From: Streptomyces sp. TRM68367
GTDB taxonomy: Bacteria > Actinomycetota > Actinomycetes > Streptomycetales > Streptomycetaceae
Direction: 5' to 3'
Length of the DNA: 46,846 nucleotides
NCBI RefSeq assembly: GCF_014495685.1
Contig: NZ_JACTVI010000066.1
Span: 1 to 46,846, forward strand
In this document: positions 15,733 through 23,193 of the stretch, piece after piece
How positions within the stretch are numbered: the first letter of the stretch is position 1
How the letters are laid out: each line of letters starts with the position of its first letter
Notes under the pieces: model-generated
The model's database searches: none
What the model saw: the letters and a program-made list of their open reading frames with translations, nothing else
Told to the model about the DNA's origin: nothing
Position numbers and translations under genes: made by a program

Positions 15733-17486
15733 CAGTACTTTCGCTCCATCGGCTGGTAGCGGGTCTGGACGACCGGCTTGTAGTCGAGACGGACGGACTC
15801 GGTGCCGTCGGCGCCGACCTCGCGGTACGCCATGGTGTGGCGCATGAAGTTGACGTCGTCGCGGTTCGGGTAGTCCTCGCGGTAGTGACCGCCGCGGGAC
15901 TCCTTGCGGGCCAGCGCGGAGACGGCCATGACCTCGGCCAGGTCGAGCAGGTTGCCCAGCTCGATGGCCTCCAGCAGGTCGGTGTTGAACCGCTTGCCCT
16001 TGTCCTGGATCGCGACGTTCTTGAAGCGCTCGCGCAGCTCGCTGATCTTCTCGACGGCCGTCTTGATCGTCTGCTCGGTGCGGAACACCATGACGTTCGC
16101 GTCCATGGTCTCCTGCAGCTCGCGCCGCAGGGTCGAGACCCGCTCGGTACCGGTGGAGTCGCGCAGCCGCTCCACCTCGTCGATCACGAACTGCGCCGGG
16201 TTCTCCGGCAGCTCGACGAAGTCCGCCGACTGCGCGTACCCGGCCGCCGCGATGCCGGCCCGCTTGCCGAACACGTTGATGTCCAGCAGGGAGTTCGTGC
16301 CGAGACGGTTCGCACCGTGCACCGACACGCACGCGACCTCGCCGGCCGCGTACAGGCCCGGGACGACCGTGGTGTTGTCGGCGAGGACCTCGCCCTCGAC
16401 GTTCGTCGGGATGCCGCCCATCGCGTAGTGCGCGGTCGGCTGGATCGGGATCGGGTCCGTGTACGGCTCGATGCCGAGGTACGTACGCGCGAACTCGGTG
16501 ATGTCCGGGAGCTTGGCGTCCAGCTGCTCCGGCGGCAGGTGGGTCAGGTCCAGGTAGACGTGGTCGCCCTCGGGACCGCAGCCGCGGCCCTCGCGGATCT
16601 CCGTGTAGATGGACCGGGAGACGACGTCACGCGATGCCAGGTCCTTCATGACCGGCGCGTACTTCTCCATGAAGCGCTCGCCGTCCTTGTTGCGGAGGAT
16701 GCCGCCCTCACCGCGGGCGCCCTCCGTCAGCAGGATGCCCATGCGCCAGATGCCGGTCGGGTGGAACTGGAAGAACTCCATGTCCTCCAGCGGCAGACCC
16801 CGGCGGAATACGGCGGCCTGGCCGTCGCCCGTCAGCGTGTGCGCGTTCGACGTCACCTTGAAGAACTTGCCGCAGCCGCCGGAGGCGTATATCACGGACT
16901 TCGCCTGGAAGACGTGGATCTCACCGGTCGCCAGCTCGAACGCCACGACACCGGCCGACTTCTTGACGCCGTCGACCTCGGTGATCAGCTGGTCCAGGAC
17001 GTAGAACTCGTTGAAGAACTCCACGCCGTGCTTGACGCAGTTCTGGTACAGCGTCTGCAGGATCATGTGGCCGGTGCGGTCGGCCGCGTAGCAGGACCGG
17101 CGGACCGGGGCCTCGCCGTGGTTGCGGCTGTGGCCGCCGAAGCGGCGCTGGTCGATCGTGCCGTTCGGGGTGCGGTTGAACGGCAGGCCCATCTTCTCCA
17201 GGTCGAGGACCGAGTCGATGGCCTCCTTCGCCAGGATCTCGGCGGCGTCCTGGTCGACCAGGTAGTCACCGCCCTTGACCGTGTCGAAGGTGTGCCACTC
17301 CCAGTTGTCCTCCTCCACGTTGGCCAGCGCGGCGGCCATGCCACCCTGCGCGGCGCCCGTGTGGGAGCGGGTGGGGTAGAGCTTGGTGAGCACGGCGGTG
17401 CGGCTGCGCTTCGTGGACTCGATGGCCGCGCGCATGCCCGCGCCACCGGCGCCGACGATGACGGTGTCGTACTTGTGGATCTTCAT
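15732..17486 (-). CDS. sdhA: Succinate dehydrogenase flavoprotein subunit
   Basis: A 584-residue FAD subunit that oxidises succinate to fumarate in the TCA cycle. It starts with the dinucleotide-binding VIVGAGGAGMRAAIES, followed by SHTGAAQGG with the histidine that carries covalent FAD. The active-site region GGHSRNHGEAPVRRSC and the late GANRLGTNSLLD are intact. Length matches the family. It lies 19 bp after sdhD and overlaps sdhB. A long open frame on the opposite strand (15837-17531) is a codon-bias shadow. Confidence 0.98.
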   Translation of the reverse strand: MKIHKYDTVIVGAGGAGMRAAIESTKRSRTAVLTKLYPTRSHTGAAQGGMAAALANVEEDNWEWHTFDTVKGGDYLVDQDAAEILAKEAIDSVLDLEKMGLPFNRTPNGTIDQRRFGGHSRNHGEAPVRRSCYAADRTGHMILQTLYQNCVKHGVEFFNEFYVLDQLITEVDGVKKSAGVVAFELATGEIHVFQAKSVIYASGGCGKFFKVTSNAHTLTGDGQAAVFRRGLPLEDMEFFQFHPTGIWRMGILLTEGARGEGGILRNKDGERFMEKYAPVMKDLASRDVVSRSIYTEIREGRGCGPEGDHVYLDLTHLPPEQLDAKLPDITEFARTYLGIEPYTDPIPIQPTAHYAMGGIPTNVEGEVLADNTTVVPGLYAAGEVACVSVHGANRLGTNSLLDINVFGKRAGIAAAGYAQSADFVELPENPAQFVIDEVERLRDSTGTERVSTLRRELQETMDANVMVFRTEQTIKTAVEKISELRERFKNVAIQDKGKRFNTDLLEAIELGNLLDLAEVMAVSALARKESRGGHYREDYPNRDDVNFMRHTMAYREVGADGTESVRLDYKPVVQTRYQPMERKY

Positions 17487-17505
17487 GATTCTCGCAGCCC
17501 CGTGC

Positions 17506-17988
17506 CTAGCGGATGTTCGGGTCGAAGGTGAAGATCACCAGCGTGCCCAGCAGGATGGTGAACACCGTGGCGGTGTAGAGCAGGCCCTTGAGCCACAGCC
17601 GGGTGTTCGCGCGCTCCGCGTAGTCGTTGATGACCGTGCGCAGGCCGTTGGCGCCGTGCAGCATGGCGAGCCACAGCATGAGCAGGTCCCAGACCTGCCA
17701 GAACGGCGAGGCCCAGCGGCCCGCCACGAACGCGAAGCCGATCTTGGAGACGCCGCCGTCGAGGACGAGCTGGATCAGCAGGTGGCCGATCACCAGCACG
17801 ACCAGCACGATGCCGGACAGGCGCATGAACAGCCACGCGGCCATCTCGAAGTTGCCCCGGGTGGTCTTCGGGGTCTTCTTGGTGCGCTGGCGCGGGGGCT
17901 CGATGAAGGGCGCCGGGTTGTCGACGGAGTAGCCGGTCTCGCCCTCGACGGGGCCGATACCGGCAGCGGTCTTTTCAGTCGTGGACAT
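17506..17988 (-). CDS. sdhD: Succinate dehydrogenase membrane anchor subunit
   Basis: A 160-residue hydrophobic anchor of complex II. After a polar N-terminus of about 45 residues come three membrane helices, near 48-72, 92-116 and 130-152. Histidines in VIGHLLIQLV and MLHGANGLR are candidates for haem and quinone-site contacts. It lies 5 bp after sdhC and 19 bp before sdhA. Confidence 0.93.
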   Translation of the reverse strand: MSTTEKTAAGIGPVEGETGYSVDNPAPFIEPPRQRTKKTPKTTRGNFEMAAWLFMRLSGIVLVVLVIGHLLIQLVLDGGVSKIGFAFVAGRWASPFWQVWDLLMLWLAMLHGANGLRTVINDYAERANTRLWLKGLLYTATVFTILLGTLVIFTFDPNIR

Positions 17989-17993
17989 GTGCG

Positions 17994-18374
17994 TCAGCTC
18001 CCGAACAGTTCACGAGCGGCGTGGCCGAGGACGGGGTAGACCGCCCCGAGCATCAGCACGGCCCACAGGGCGACGACGGTCCACAGCATCTGCTTCTGGT
18101 ACCGGGCGCCCTTGATCCAGAAGTCGACGGCGATGACACGCAGACCGTTGAGCGCGTGGAAGAGGATGGCGGCGACGAGGCCGTACTCCAGCAGCGCGAC
18201 GATCGGCGTCTTGTACGTGGCCACGACGTTGTCGTAGGCCTCGGGGGAGACCCGCACGAGGGCGGTGTCCAGTACGTGAACGAACAGGAAGAAGAAGATG
18301 AGGACGCCGGTGACTCGGTGAGCCACCCAGGACCACATTCCTTCCCGGCCGCGGTACAGCGTTCCAGCCGGCAC
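17994..18374 (-). CDS. sdhC: Succinate dehydrogenase cytochrome b556 subunit
   Basis: A 126-residue membrane subunit of complex II with three helices. The family motif WSWVAHRVTGVLIFFFLFVH lies at the start, and FHALNGLRVIAVDF carries the likely haem-ligand region. The GTG at 18374 is chosen because GGAGGAAA lies just upstream and the conserved MPAGTLYRGREGMWSW begins there; the frame is open upstream to 18515 but without a supporting site. It is the first gene of the sdhCDAB operon. Confidence 0.93.
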   Translation of the reverse strand: MPAGTLYRGREGMWSWVAHRVTGVLIFFFLFVHVLDTALVRVSPEAYDNVVATYKTPIVALLEYGLVAAILFHALNGLRVIAVDFWIKGARYQKQMLWTVVALWAVLMLGAVYPVLGHAARELFGS

Positions 18375-18606
18375 GGAAGTTTCCTCCGGGAGCGGGGATT
18401 GGGGCCGCGCCGGCTTGTCGTGTCGGTCGGGCCCGGCCGGGTACGGTCCACCGGCCCCCAGCATCGTAGCGAGACGCGTGCGGTGGCCTTCGGCCGGGTC
18501 CGGGGGTGTGATCAAACTGGCATGTTGAAAGGCACGGGTGGGCTATTGCGGCTGGTGGGGTGGGGGGTTTGTGCTGTTTGCCGGGTTCGGGTGGTCAGTG
18601 GCTTGT

Positions 18607-18655
18607 CGCGCCCACGCGGCGGAGCCGCGAATTGTTACAGCCCCGCGCCCCTGAG
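18607..18655. repeat. Dispersed palindromic Streptomyces repeat
   Basis: The segment CGCGCCCACGCGGC-GGA-GCCGCG, followed after a few bases by CAGCCCCGCGCCCCTGAGG, matches from memory an element scattered through Streptomyces intergenic regions. The core hairpin is CGCGGC (18615-18620) and GCCGCG (18624-18629). Its right part lies inside the 3' end of the next gene and supplies its last residues. Confidence 0.6.
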
Positions 18656-19093
18656 GTGGGCCACCAACCGTCCCCTTGCAAGGCGGCGGAGTTGTTCGGC
18701 CGCGACGAGGCGTTCCTCTTCCGGATCGTTTGTCAATCGTGACCGGATGGCTTCCAGGGCGTGGTCCAGGGCCTCTTCCGGAGGGACGTCGTCCAGGCAG
18801 ATGACGAAGAGGTGGCCGAAGCGGGACTCGTAGGCCGCGTGGGCCGCGCTTAACGCTGTGTGGGCGGCGCCGTATGTGTCCGGGGGCAGGGAGGGCAGCG
18901 TTTCGCTCGCCAAGGCCTCGGTCAGGTCCCCCGGTGTCAGGTCGTACGCCGCCTCGTCGGCTGCCGCGAGGAGGGCTGCCAGGTCTGGGTACGGGCGGTG
19001 GGCGGCCACTCGTTCGGCCCAGCGGTGGCTGTGGAGGCAGGAGAGGAGCGTGAGTTCTGTCTCATCGGCGGAGGCCGTGTTGAAGTGCTCCAC
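18635..19093 (-). CDS. OHCU-decarboxylase-like protein, probably non-canonical
   Basis: A 152-residue all-helical protein resembling 2-oxo-4-hydroxy-4-carboxy-5-ureidoimidazoline decarboxylase (uric acid breakdown). The fold signatures RPYPDLAALLAAADEA and YESRFGHLFVICL are clear. The catalytic region differs: canonical enzymes have an HPRIG-type histidine motif after the LxEAL helix and a downstream acidic SxxEQ, whereas here the sequence reads EALASETLPSLPPDTYGAAH. A role in allantoin synthesis is therefore doubtful. The GTG is at 19093. The last residues, LRGAGL, are encoded by the dispersed repeat, suggesting the original stop was lost. No other purine-catabolism gene is nearby. Confidence 0.75.
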   Translation of the reverse strand: MEHFNTASADETELTLLSCLHSHRWAERVAAHRPYPDLAALLAAADEAAYDLTPGDLTEALASETLPSLPPDTYGAAHTALSAAHAAYESRFGHLFVICLDDVPPEEALDHALEAIRSRLTNDPEEERLVAAEQLRRLARGRLVAHLRGAGL

Positions 19094-19316
19094 CGGTATG
19101 GCGTGGTGGCCGGAGAGATCGGGGAGGGGATGCGCAGGCAGCGTGGGTCCTCGTGGGCGTCACGTGTGTGTCGGCAGGGGATGCTGTGAGAGGCGTCGTC
19201 ACGTTATCGAGTGAAGCCCGGATGCGTCCGGCGGATGCCCGAATTTCACACGGACGAGAGAGTTTCGGAGTGTGCGATGGACAGCGGACTTCATCCTTGG
19301 GCCTTAGGTTGGCGGC

Positions 19317-20975
19317 GTGAGTGGGCACAGGCGCCGGGCGCCGGCGACGAAGGTGAAGCAGAAACGAGCGCTGGCCGTCGGGGCGGCGTTCGCCGTGACG
19401 GTCGCGCTCGGAGTGAGCCTCGGGCTGTGGGCCTCGGCCGGGGACGGCGAGTCCGCGGGGTCGGCGCAGAGCGCGTCGGGCGACCGGTCCGCGGTCCGGC
19501 CCACGGAGCCGGACGCGGGGCGCGGGACCCCCAGTCCCAGCCGCTCCTACCCGCTGTCCAAGGCCCCCCGCACGATTCCCGCGGTGCGTGAGCACACCCC
19601 GGCGCGCGGGCCCGGCTGGCGCCCCGAGCGCGGCGACCGCGTGGTGGTGAACGACGCCGAGCTCGCCGACGAGGGGCGGCTGATCGCCGGTGAGCTGGGG
19701 CTGACGTACGCGGGGGAGAAGAACGACGTGCGGGCCGGGGACGTGCGGCTGGCGCTGAGCGGGGACGAGGGGGCGGATCCCGAGTCGTACGCCATGACCG
19801 TGCGCGGCGGGCGGGTGAACATCAGCGGGCCCGCCGACGCGGGGGTCTTCTACGGCACCCGCACGCTCAAGCAGGAGGTGCGCGGCGACGGTGCGGCGCC
19901 CGAGGGCGTGGTGCGGGACGAGCCGGCCAAGCCGGTGCGCGGGTTCATGCTGGACATCGCGCGCAAGCCCTTCACGGCGGGCTGGATCGAGGACCGGGTG
20001 CGGGAGCTGGGGGATCTCAAGTACAACCAGCTCGGGCTGCACTTCTCCGACGACCAGGGGTTCCGGATCGAGTCCGACACCCATCCGGAGATCGTGTCCA
20101 AGGATCACCTGACCAAGGCGCAGGTGAAGAAGATCGTCGATCTTGCCGCCAGCCGGCACATCACCGTCGTGCCGGAGATCGACTCGCCCGGCCATCTGGG
20201 CGCGGTGATCGCCGCGCATCCCGACCTCCAGCTGCGCAGCGCGCGGGGTACGGCGGTGCGCGGGGCCATCGACATCTCCAAGGCCGAGTCGGGGAAGATC
20301 GTCGACGATTTGCTGAACGAGTACGCCGGACTGTTCCCCGGCGGGCAGTGGCACCTGGGCGGCGACGAGTACCAGGCGCTTACGTACTCCGACCCGCAGG
20401 CCTCCTTCCCGCAACTGGCCGCCGCCGCGCGGGAGAGGTACGGCTCCGGGGCCGGCGTCGCCGACCTCGCCACCGGGTGGCTCAACGACCGCGCCGACAC
20501 GGTCCGCGCCCACGACCGCACGCCGCGCGCCTGGAACGACGGCTTCTTCCGGGGCGCGTCCGTGCAGCCCGCCAAGGACATCCAGGTCGCCTACTGGACC
20601 GGCAAGGAGATCGGCGCACGGCAGCCGGTGGAGTACCTGAAGGCCGGCCGGCAGGTGATCAACTACAACGACGAGTTCCTGTACTACGTCCTCGGCGAGC
20701 CGCAGACCTTCGTCTACCCGACGGGGCAGCGGATCTACGAGCAGTGGACGCCGCGCGTGCTGCGCGGGACCACGGCCGTGCCGTCGCAGTACGACGGCCA
20801 GATCCTCGGCGGCTCCTTCGCGGTGTGGTGCGACCTCGCGAACTCCCAGACCCAGGACCAGGTCGCGGCCGGGATCCGGATGCCGCTGCGGGCCACGGTC
20901 CAGAAGCTGTGGGACCCGGAGCGGCCGCAGCTGTCCTGGGCGCAGTTCAGGGCGCTGGCGCACGAGCTGGACTGA
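19317..20975 (+). CDS. Secreted beta-N-acetylhexosaminidase (GH20)
   Basis: A 552-residue glycoside hydrolase family 20 enzyme that releases terminal N-acetylhexosamine from chitin or peptidoglycan fragments by substrate-assisted catalysis. It has an N-terminal membrane or signal segment (about 18-40), a Ser/Pro/Asp-rich linker, the GH20b domain and the catalytic barrel. The Asp350-Glu351 pair in WHLGGDEY is the catalytic dyad; HFSDDQGFR and EIDSPGH are other signatures. The GTG at 19317 has no ribosome site, but TAGGTT lies about 6-11 bases upstream, compatible with a leaderless transcript. Confidence 0.92.
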   Translation: MSGHRRRAPATKVKQKRALAVGAAFAVTVALGVSLGLWASAGDGESAGSAQSASGDRSAVRPTEPDAGRGTPSPSRSYPLSKAPRTIPAVREHTPARGPGWRPERGDRVVVNDAELADEGRLIAGELGLTYAGEKNDVRAGDVRLALSGDEGADPESYAMTVRGGRVNISGPADAGVFYGTRTLKQEVRGDGAAPEGVVRDEPAKPVRGFMLDIARKPFTAGWIEDRVRELGDLKYNQLGLHFSDDQGFRIESDTHPEIVSKDHLTKAQVKKIVDLAASRHITVVPEIDSPGHLGAVIAAHPDLQLRSARGTAVRGAIDISKAESGKIVDDLLNEYAGLFPGGQWHLGGDEYQALTYSDPQASFPQLAAAARERYGSGAGVADLATGWLNDRADTVRAHDRTPRAWNDGFFRGASVQPAKDIQVAYWTGKEIGARQPVEYLKAGRQVINYNDEFLYYVLGEPQTFVYPTGQRIYEQWTPRVLRGTTAVPSQYDGQILGGSFAVWCDLANSQTQDQVAAGIRMPLRATVQKLWDPERPQLSWAQFRALAHELD

Positions 20976-21008
20976 TCACACCGTACGCGCGCCCGTTTCA
21001 CGGGTCTG

Positions 21009-21329
21009 ATGCTGCGGGCGTCGGCGCCGGGCGGGTGGCAGCTGTGGGAGTACCCGAGCAGCGACGGCGACGTCGGGAGCAGGCACGCCCGCGCCCGGGA
21101 GACCGGGGCGCCCGCCCTCTTCGGATACGTCATGGACAGCGACTGCGTGGTCTTGGAGGCGGCGGCGCCCGAGAACGGGGCGTGGACGACGTGCCTGGCG
21201 CGGGCCGCGATGGCCGGGCACACCGTGAACGCCGGTGACCTGCTGGACGTACTGAACGCAGACCCCGGCCAGGTGGCCGAAAACTTGTTCTTCCGGTTCC
21301 TCGACCGGCTGGGCGTGGTGCCTCTGTGA
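21009..21329 (+). CDS. Hypothetical protein, 106 residues
   Basis: I do not recognise this protein. It is a small soluble alpha/beta-looking polypeptide with several acidic residues and no signal peptide, membrane segment or repeat. It starts at ATG 21009, 34 bp after the hexosaminidase, with no clear ribosome site, so the start is uncertain. It may be co-transcribed with the hexosaminidase. Third-position G/C is strong, supporting that it is coding. Confidence 0.55.
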   Translation: MLRASAPGGWQLWEYPSSDGDVGSRHARARETGAPALFGYVMDSDCVVLEAAAPENGAWTTCLARAAMAGHTVNAGDLLDVLNADPGQVAENLFFRFLDRLGVVPL

Positions 21330-21415
21330 CACTCCGGCACCGTCGCACGCAGTAAGGGGAAGTGCGGGTTCCGTGACTGCGGACGGGCCGAAGCGGCACG
21401 AACAGGGAGGCGTGG

Positions 21416-21979
21416 ATGAGCCTGGTGGAACTGATCGCGCAGGCCGACGAGCGCGGGCTGGCCGCGAGCGGTTTGGCTTGTCTGGATCGGTGCGTACCCC
21501 TGCTGGGCGGTGACGACGAGATCCTGCGCCCCCTGTGGGCGAGCCTCGCGGACGACCCCGCTGACTGGGGCCCGCGCCTCGAGCAGGCGCGCGGCACGCT
21601 CACCGGGCCGGAGATGGCGGACGAGTCCGTCGAGGACGGGGCCGCGCTGCTGGCCCGCCGGATGCTGGCCGCCGCTCCGGCCGACCGGTCCCCCGGCGAG
21701 GTGCGGGTGTGGGCCGACGCCTGCTCGGTCGCCTCCCTCCAGATCCACCGGTTCCTGGATCCGGCCGAGGACGAGGCCGCCGATGTCGACACTCGCCGCG
21801 AGGGCCGTACGGACGGCATGTCGCCGCTCGTCGCCGCCGAGCTGCGCCGCCAGATCACCGTGCTGGAACTGCTCGCCGGGCACGGACCGGCCGGGCTGCG
21901 CGGGGCGCTGGAGGTGTCGACCGAGGGGCGGCGCGTGCTGCGGGCGGTGGTGTCGCGGCGGGCGCGCGGGCGGGTGTGA
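21416..21979 (+). CDS. Hypothetical protein, 187 residues
   Basis: Unrecognised mostly helical, acidic, soluble protein with no membrane segment. It opens with MSLVELIAQADERGLAASGL and ends in a basic RRVLRAVVSRRARGRV tail. The ATG follows a GGGAGG ribosome site. It is convergent with the DUF1877 gene (44 bp gap). Codon bias supports a real gene. No function can be given. Confidence 0.65.
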   Translation: MSLVELIAQADERGLAASGLACLDRCVPLLGGDDEILRPLWASLADDPADWGPRLEQARGTLTGPEMADESVEDGAALLARRMLAAAPADRSPGEVRVWADACSVASLQIHRFLDPAEDEAADVDTRREGRTDGMSPLVAAELRRQITVLELLAGHGPAGLRGALEVSTEGRRVLRAVVSRRARGRV

Positions 21980-22023
21980 GCCGGGACCTGTCGCGCCGGG
22001 CGGGGGTGCGCGGCACCAGGGGT

Positions 22024-22521
22024 TCAGGACACCAGCCACTTCACGACGGCGTCCCCGTAGTGCGCCGTCTGCGCGTAGAACGCGGTCAGGTCCCGGTGCG
22101 TCGCCGCGAAGACGCCGCGGGCTTCCGGCTCCGCGTCCTCGCCGCCGTACTGCGGCAGCACCTCGTCGCGTGCGCGCCGCCACAGTGAGTCGAAGTCGGC
22201 CGAGGTGAGGAACGCGGCGACCTGGGTGACCTGGGCGGCGGTCAGCAGGAGGAAGGGCGGCTCGTCGGGGTCGGGCGGGTCCACCGGGCGGCCACCGCGC
22301 ACCACGTCGGCGCCAGTGTCCTGCCCCGCGGGGTGCGGGCAAGGGCCGCCGGTGTAGAGCAGCTCGTAGCGGAGATAGCCCGGGTCCAGCACCTCCTCCC
22401 GGTGCCGGCCGATCCGTTCCCGCACCGTGGTCCAGTCGTCCTGGAACAGGCGGTGCAGCCAGGTCGTGCTGTTGCGCAGCGCCGAGGGCGGCACCGCGCG
22501 GAGATGAAAGTACGGGGTCAT
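22024..22521 (-). CDS. DUF1877 (YfbM-like) family protein
   Basis: A 165-residue protein that fits DUF1877. It has an N-terminal MTPYFHLRAVPPSALRNSTT, a middle segment with a Trp-His-Leu region, FLLLTAAQVTQVAAFLTS, and a C-terminal LTAFYAQTAHYGDAVVKWLV typical of the family. The biological role is unknown. The ATG at 22521 is a best guess, as no strong ribosome site is visible; an in-frame GTG lies at 22557. It is convergent with the 21416 gene and divergent from the next. Confidence 0.75.
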   Translation of the reverse strand: MTPYFHLRAVPPSALRNSTTWLHRLFQDDWTTVRERIGRHREEVLDPGYLRYELLYTGGPCPHPAGQDTGADVVRGGRPVDPPDPDEPPFLLLTAAQVTQVAAFLTSADFDSLWRRARDEVLPQYGGEDAEPEARGVFAATHRDLTAFYAQTAHYGDAVVKWLVS

Positions 22522-22689
22522 CAGTGAAAGGAGCGCACGGGAGCGGCCGATCGTCACTCCCGGGTGGATGCCTGCACGTGGGACGGTCCTGTGACCGCCG
22601 TGGGGCGGAGCTGGGGTAGTCCTGCGCCGGTTGCGGAAAGGCTCCCGGTCGCCGGTGACGAAACGCTTCGCCTGAGCGCTGTTCCGGAT

Positions 22690-23076
22690 GTGACGACGAC
22701 TCAGCAGCAGACCAGGCCCTCGGCTGCGGCGAAGCCGGTGCGGTGGGCGGCGGACGCGGTGGCGGCGATGCGGGAGGGGGCGCGGCTGCGGCTCGACTAC
22801 ACGGCGCAGAGCCTGTGGAGCGTCGACCGGATGATCGAGGAAGTACGGCGGGAGGGGACGCCGTATCCGGCCGTGGAGGTGCTGCTGCGGGGGTTCGGGG
22901 CGTACGCCGGTGAGGTGATCGCCCGTCAGACGGGCGCGGAGTGGTGGCTGACCGGCGGTGACCACTGGATCCGTACGCCCGACGGGCGGTTGTGGGATCC
23001 GCTCGACGAGGCCCGCCGGTGCTTCACCGGGGACGGGTCGCTGCGGTTGCTGTGCCGGGATGCGACCAGGAAGTAG
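22690..23076 (+). CDS. Paralogous small protein A (unknown family)
   Basis: An unrecognised protein of about 128 residues. It shares a core with the gene at 26167: LDYTAQSLWSVDRMI, then GAYAGEVIARQTGAEWWL, then PDGRLWDPL. The two copies flank the large amidase gene. No signal or membrane segment is seen. The GTG at 22690 is chosen because the upstream 42 codons (from GTG 22564) show no family similarity, but neither start has a good ribosome site. Convergent with the amidase gene across a strong inverted repeat. Confidence 0.7.
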   Translation: MTTTQQQTRPSAAAKPVRWAADAVAAMREGARLRLDYTAQSLWSVDRMIEEVRREGTPYPAVEVLLRGFGAYAGEVIARQTGAEWWLTGGDHWIRTPDGRLWDPLDEARRCFTGDGSLRLLCRDATRK

Positions 23077-23110
23077 CCGGTGTCCGGGGCTTGCGGTTGG
23101 GTTTGGCGCC

Positions 23111-23175
23111 GCCGGGCTCCGCCGTCGTGGTTGTTCGCCGTTGCGGCGGACAGACACGGTGCGGCGGAGCCCGGC
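23111..23175. terminator. Bidirectional inverted-repeat terminator
   Basis: GCCGGGCTCCGCCG at 23111-23124 is the exact reverse complement of CGGCGGAGCCCGGC at 23162-23175, giving a 14-bp stem with a 37-base spacer that contains a smaller hairpin. It sits between two convergent genes and probably ends transcription from both sides. Confidence 0.7.
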
Positions 23176-23193
23176 GAGAGGGTTCAGGTCGGG

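Noticed and set aside
15837..17531. 564-codon plus-strand frame antisense to sdhA
   Set aside because: Arg/Val/Gly/His-rich string with no fold, a shadow of sdhA.
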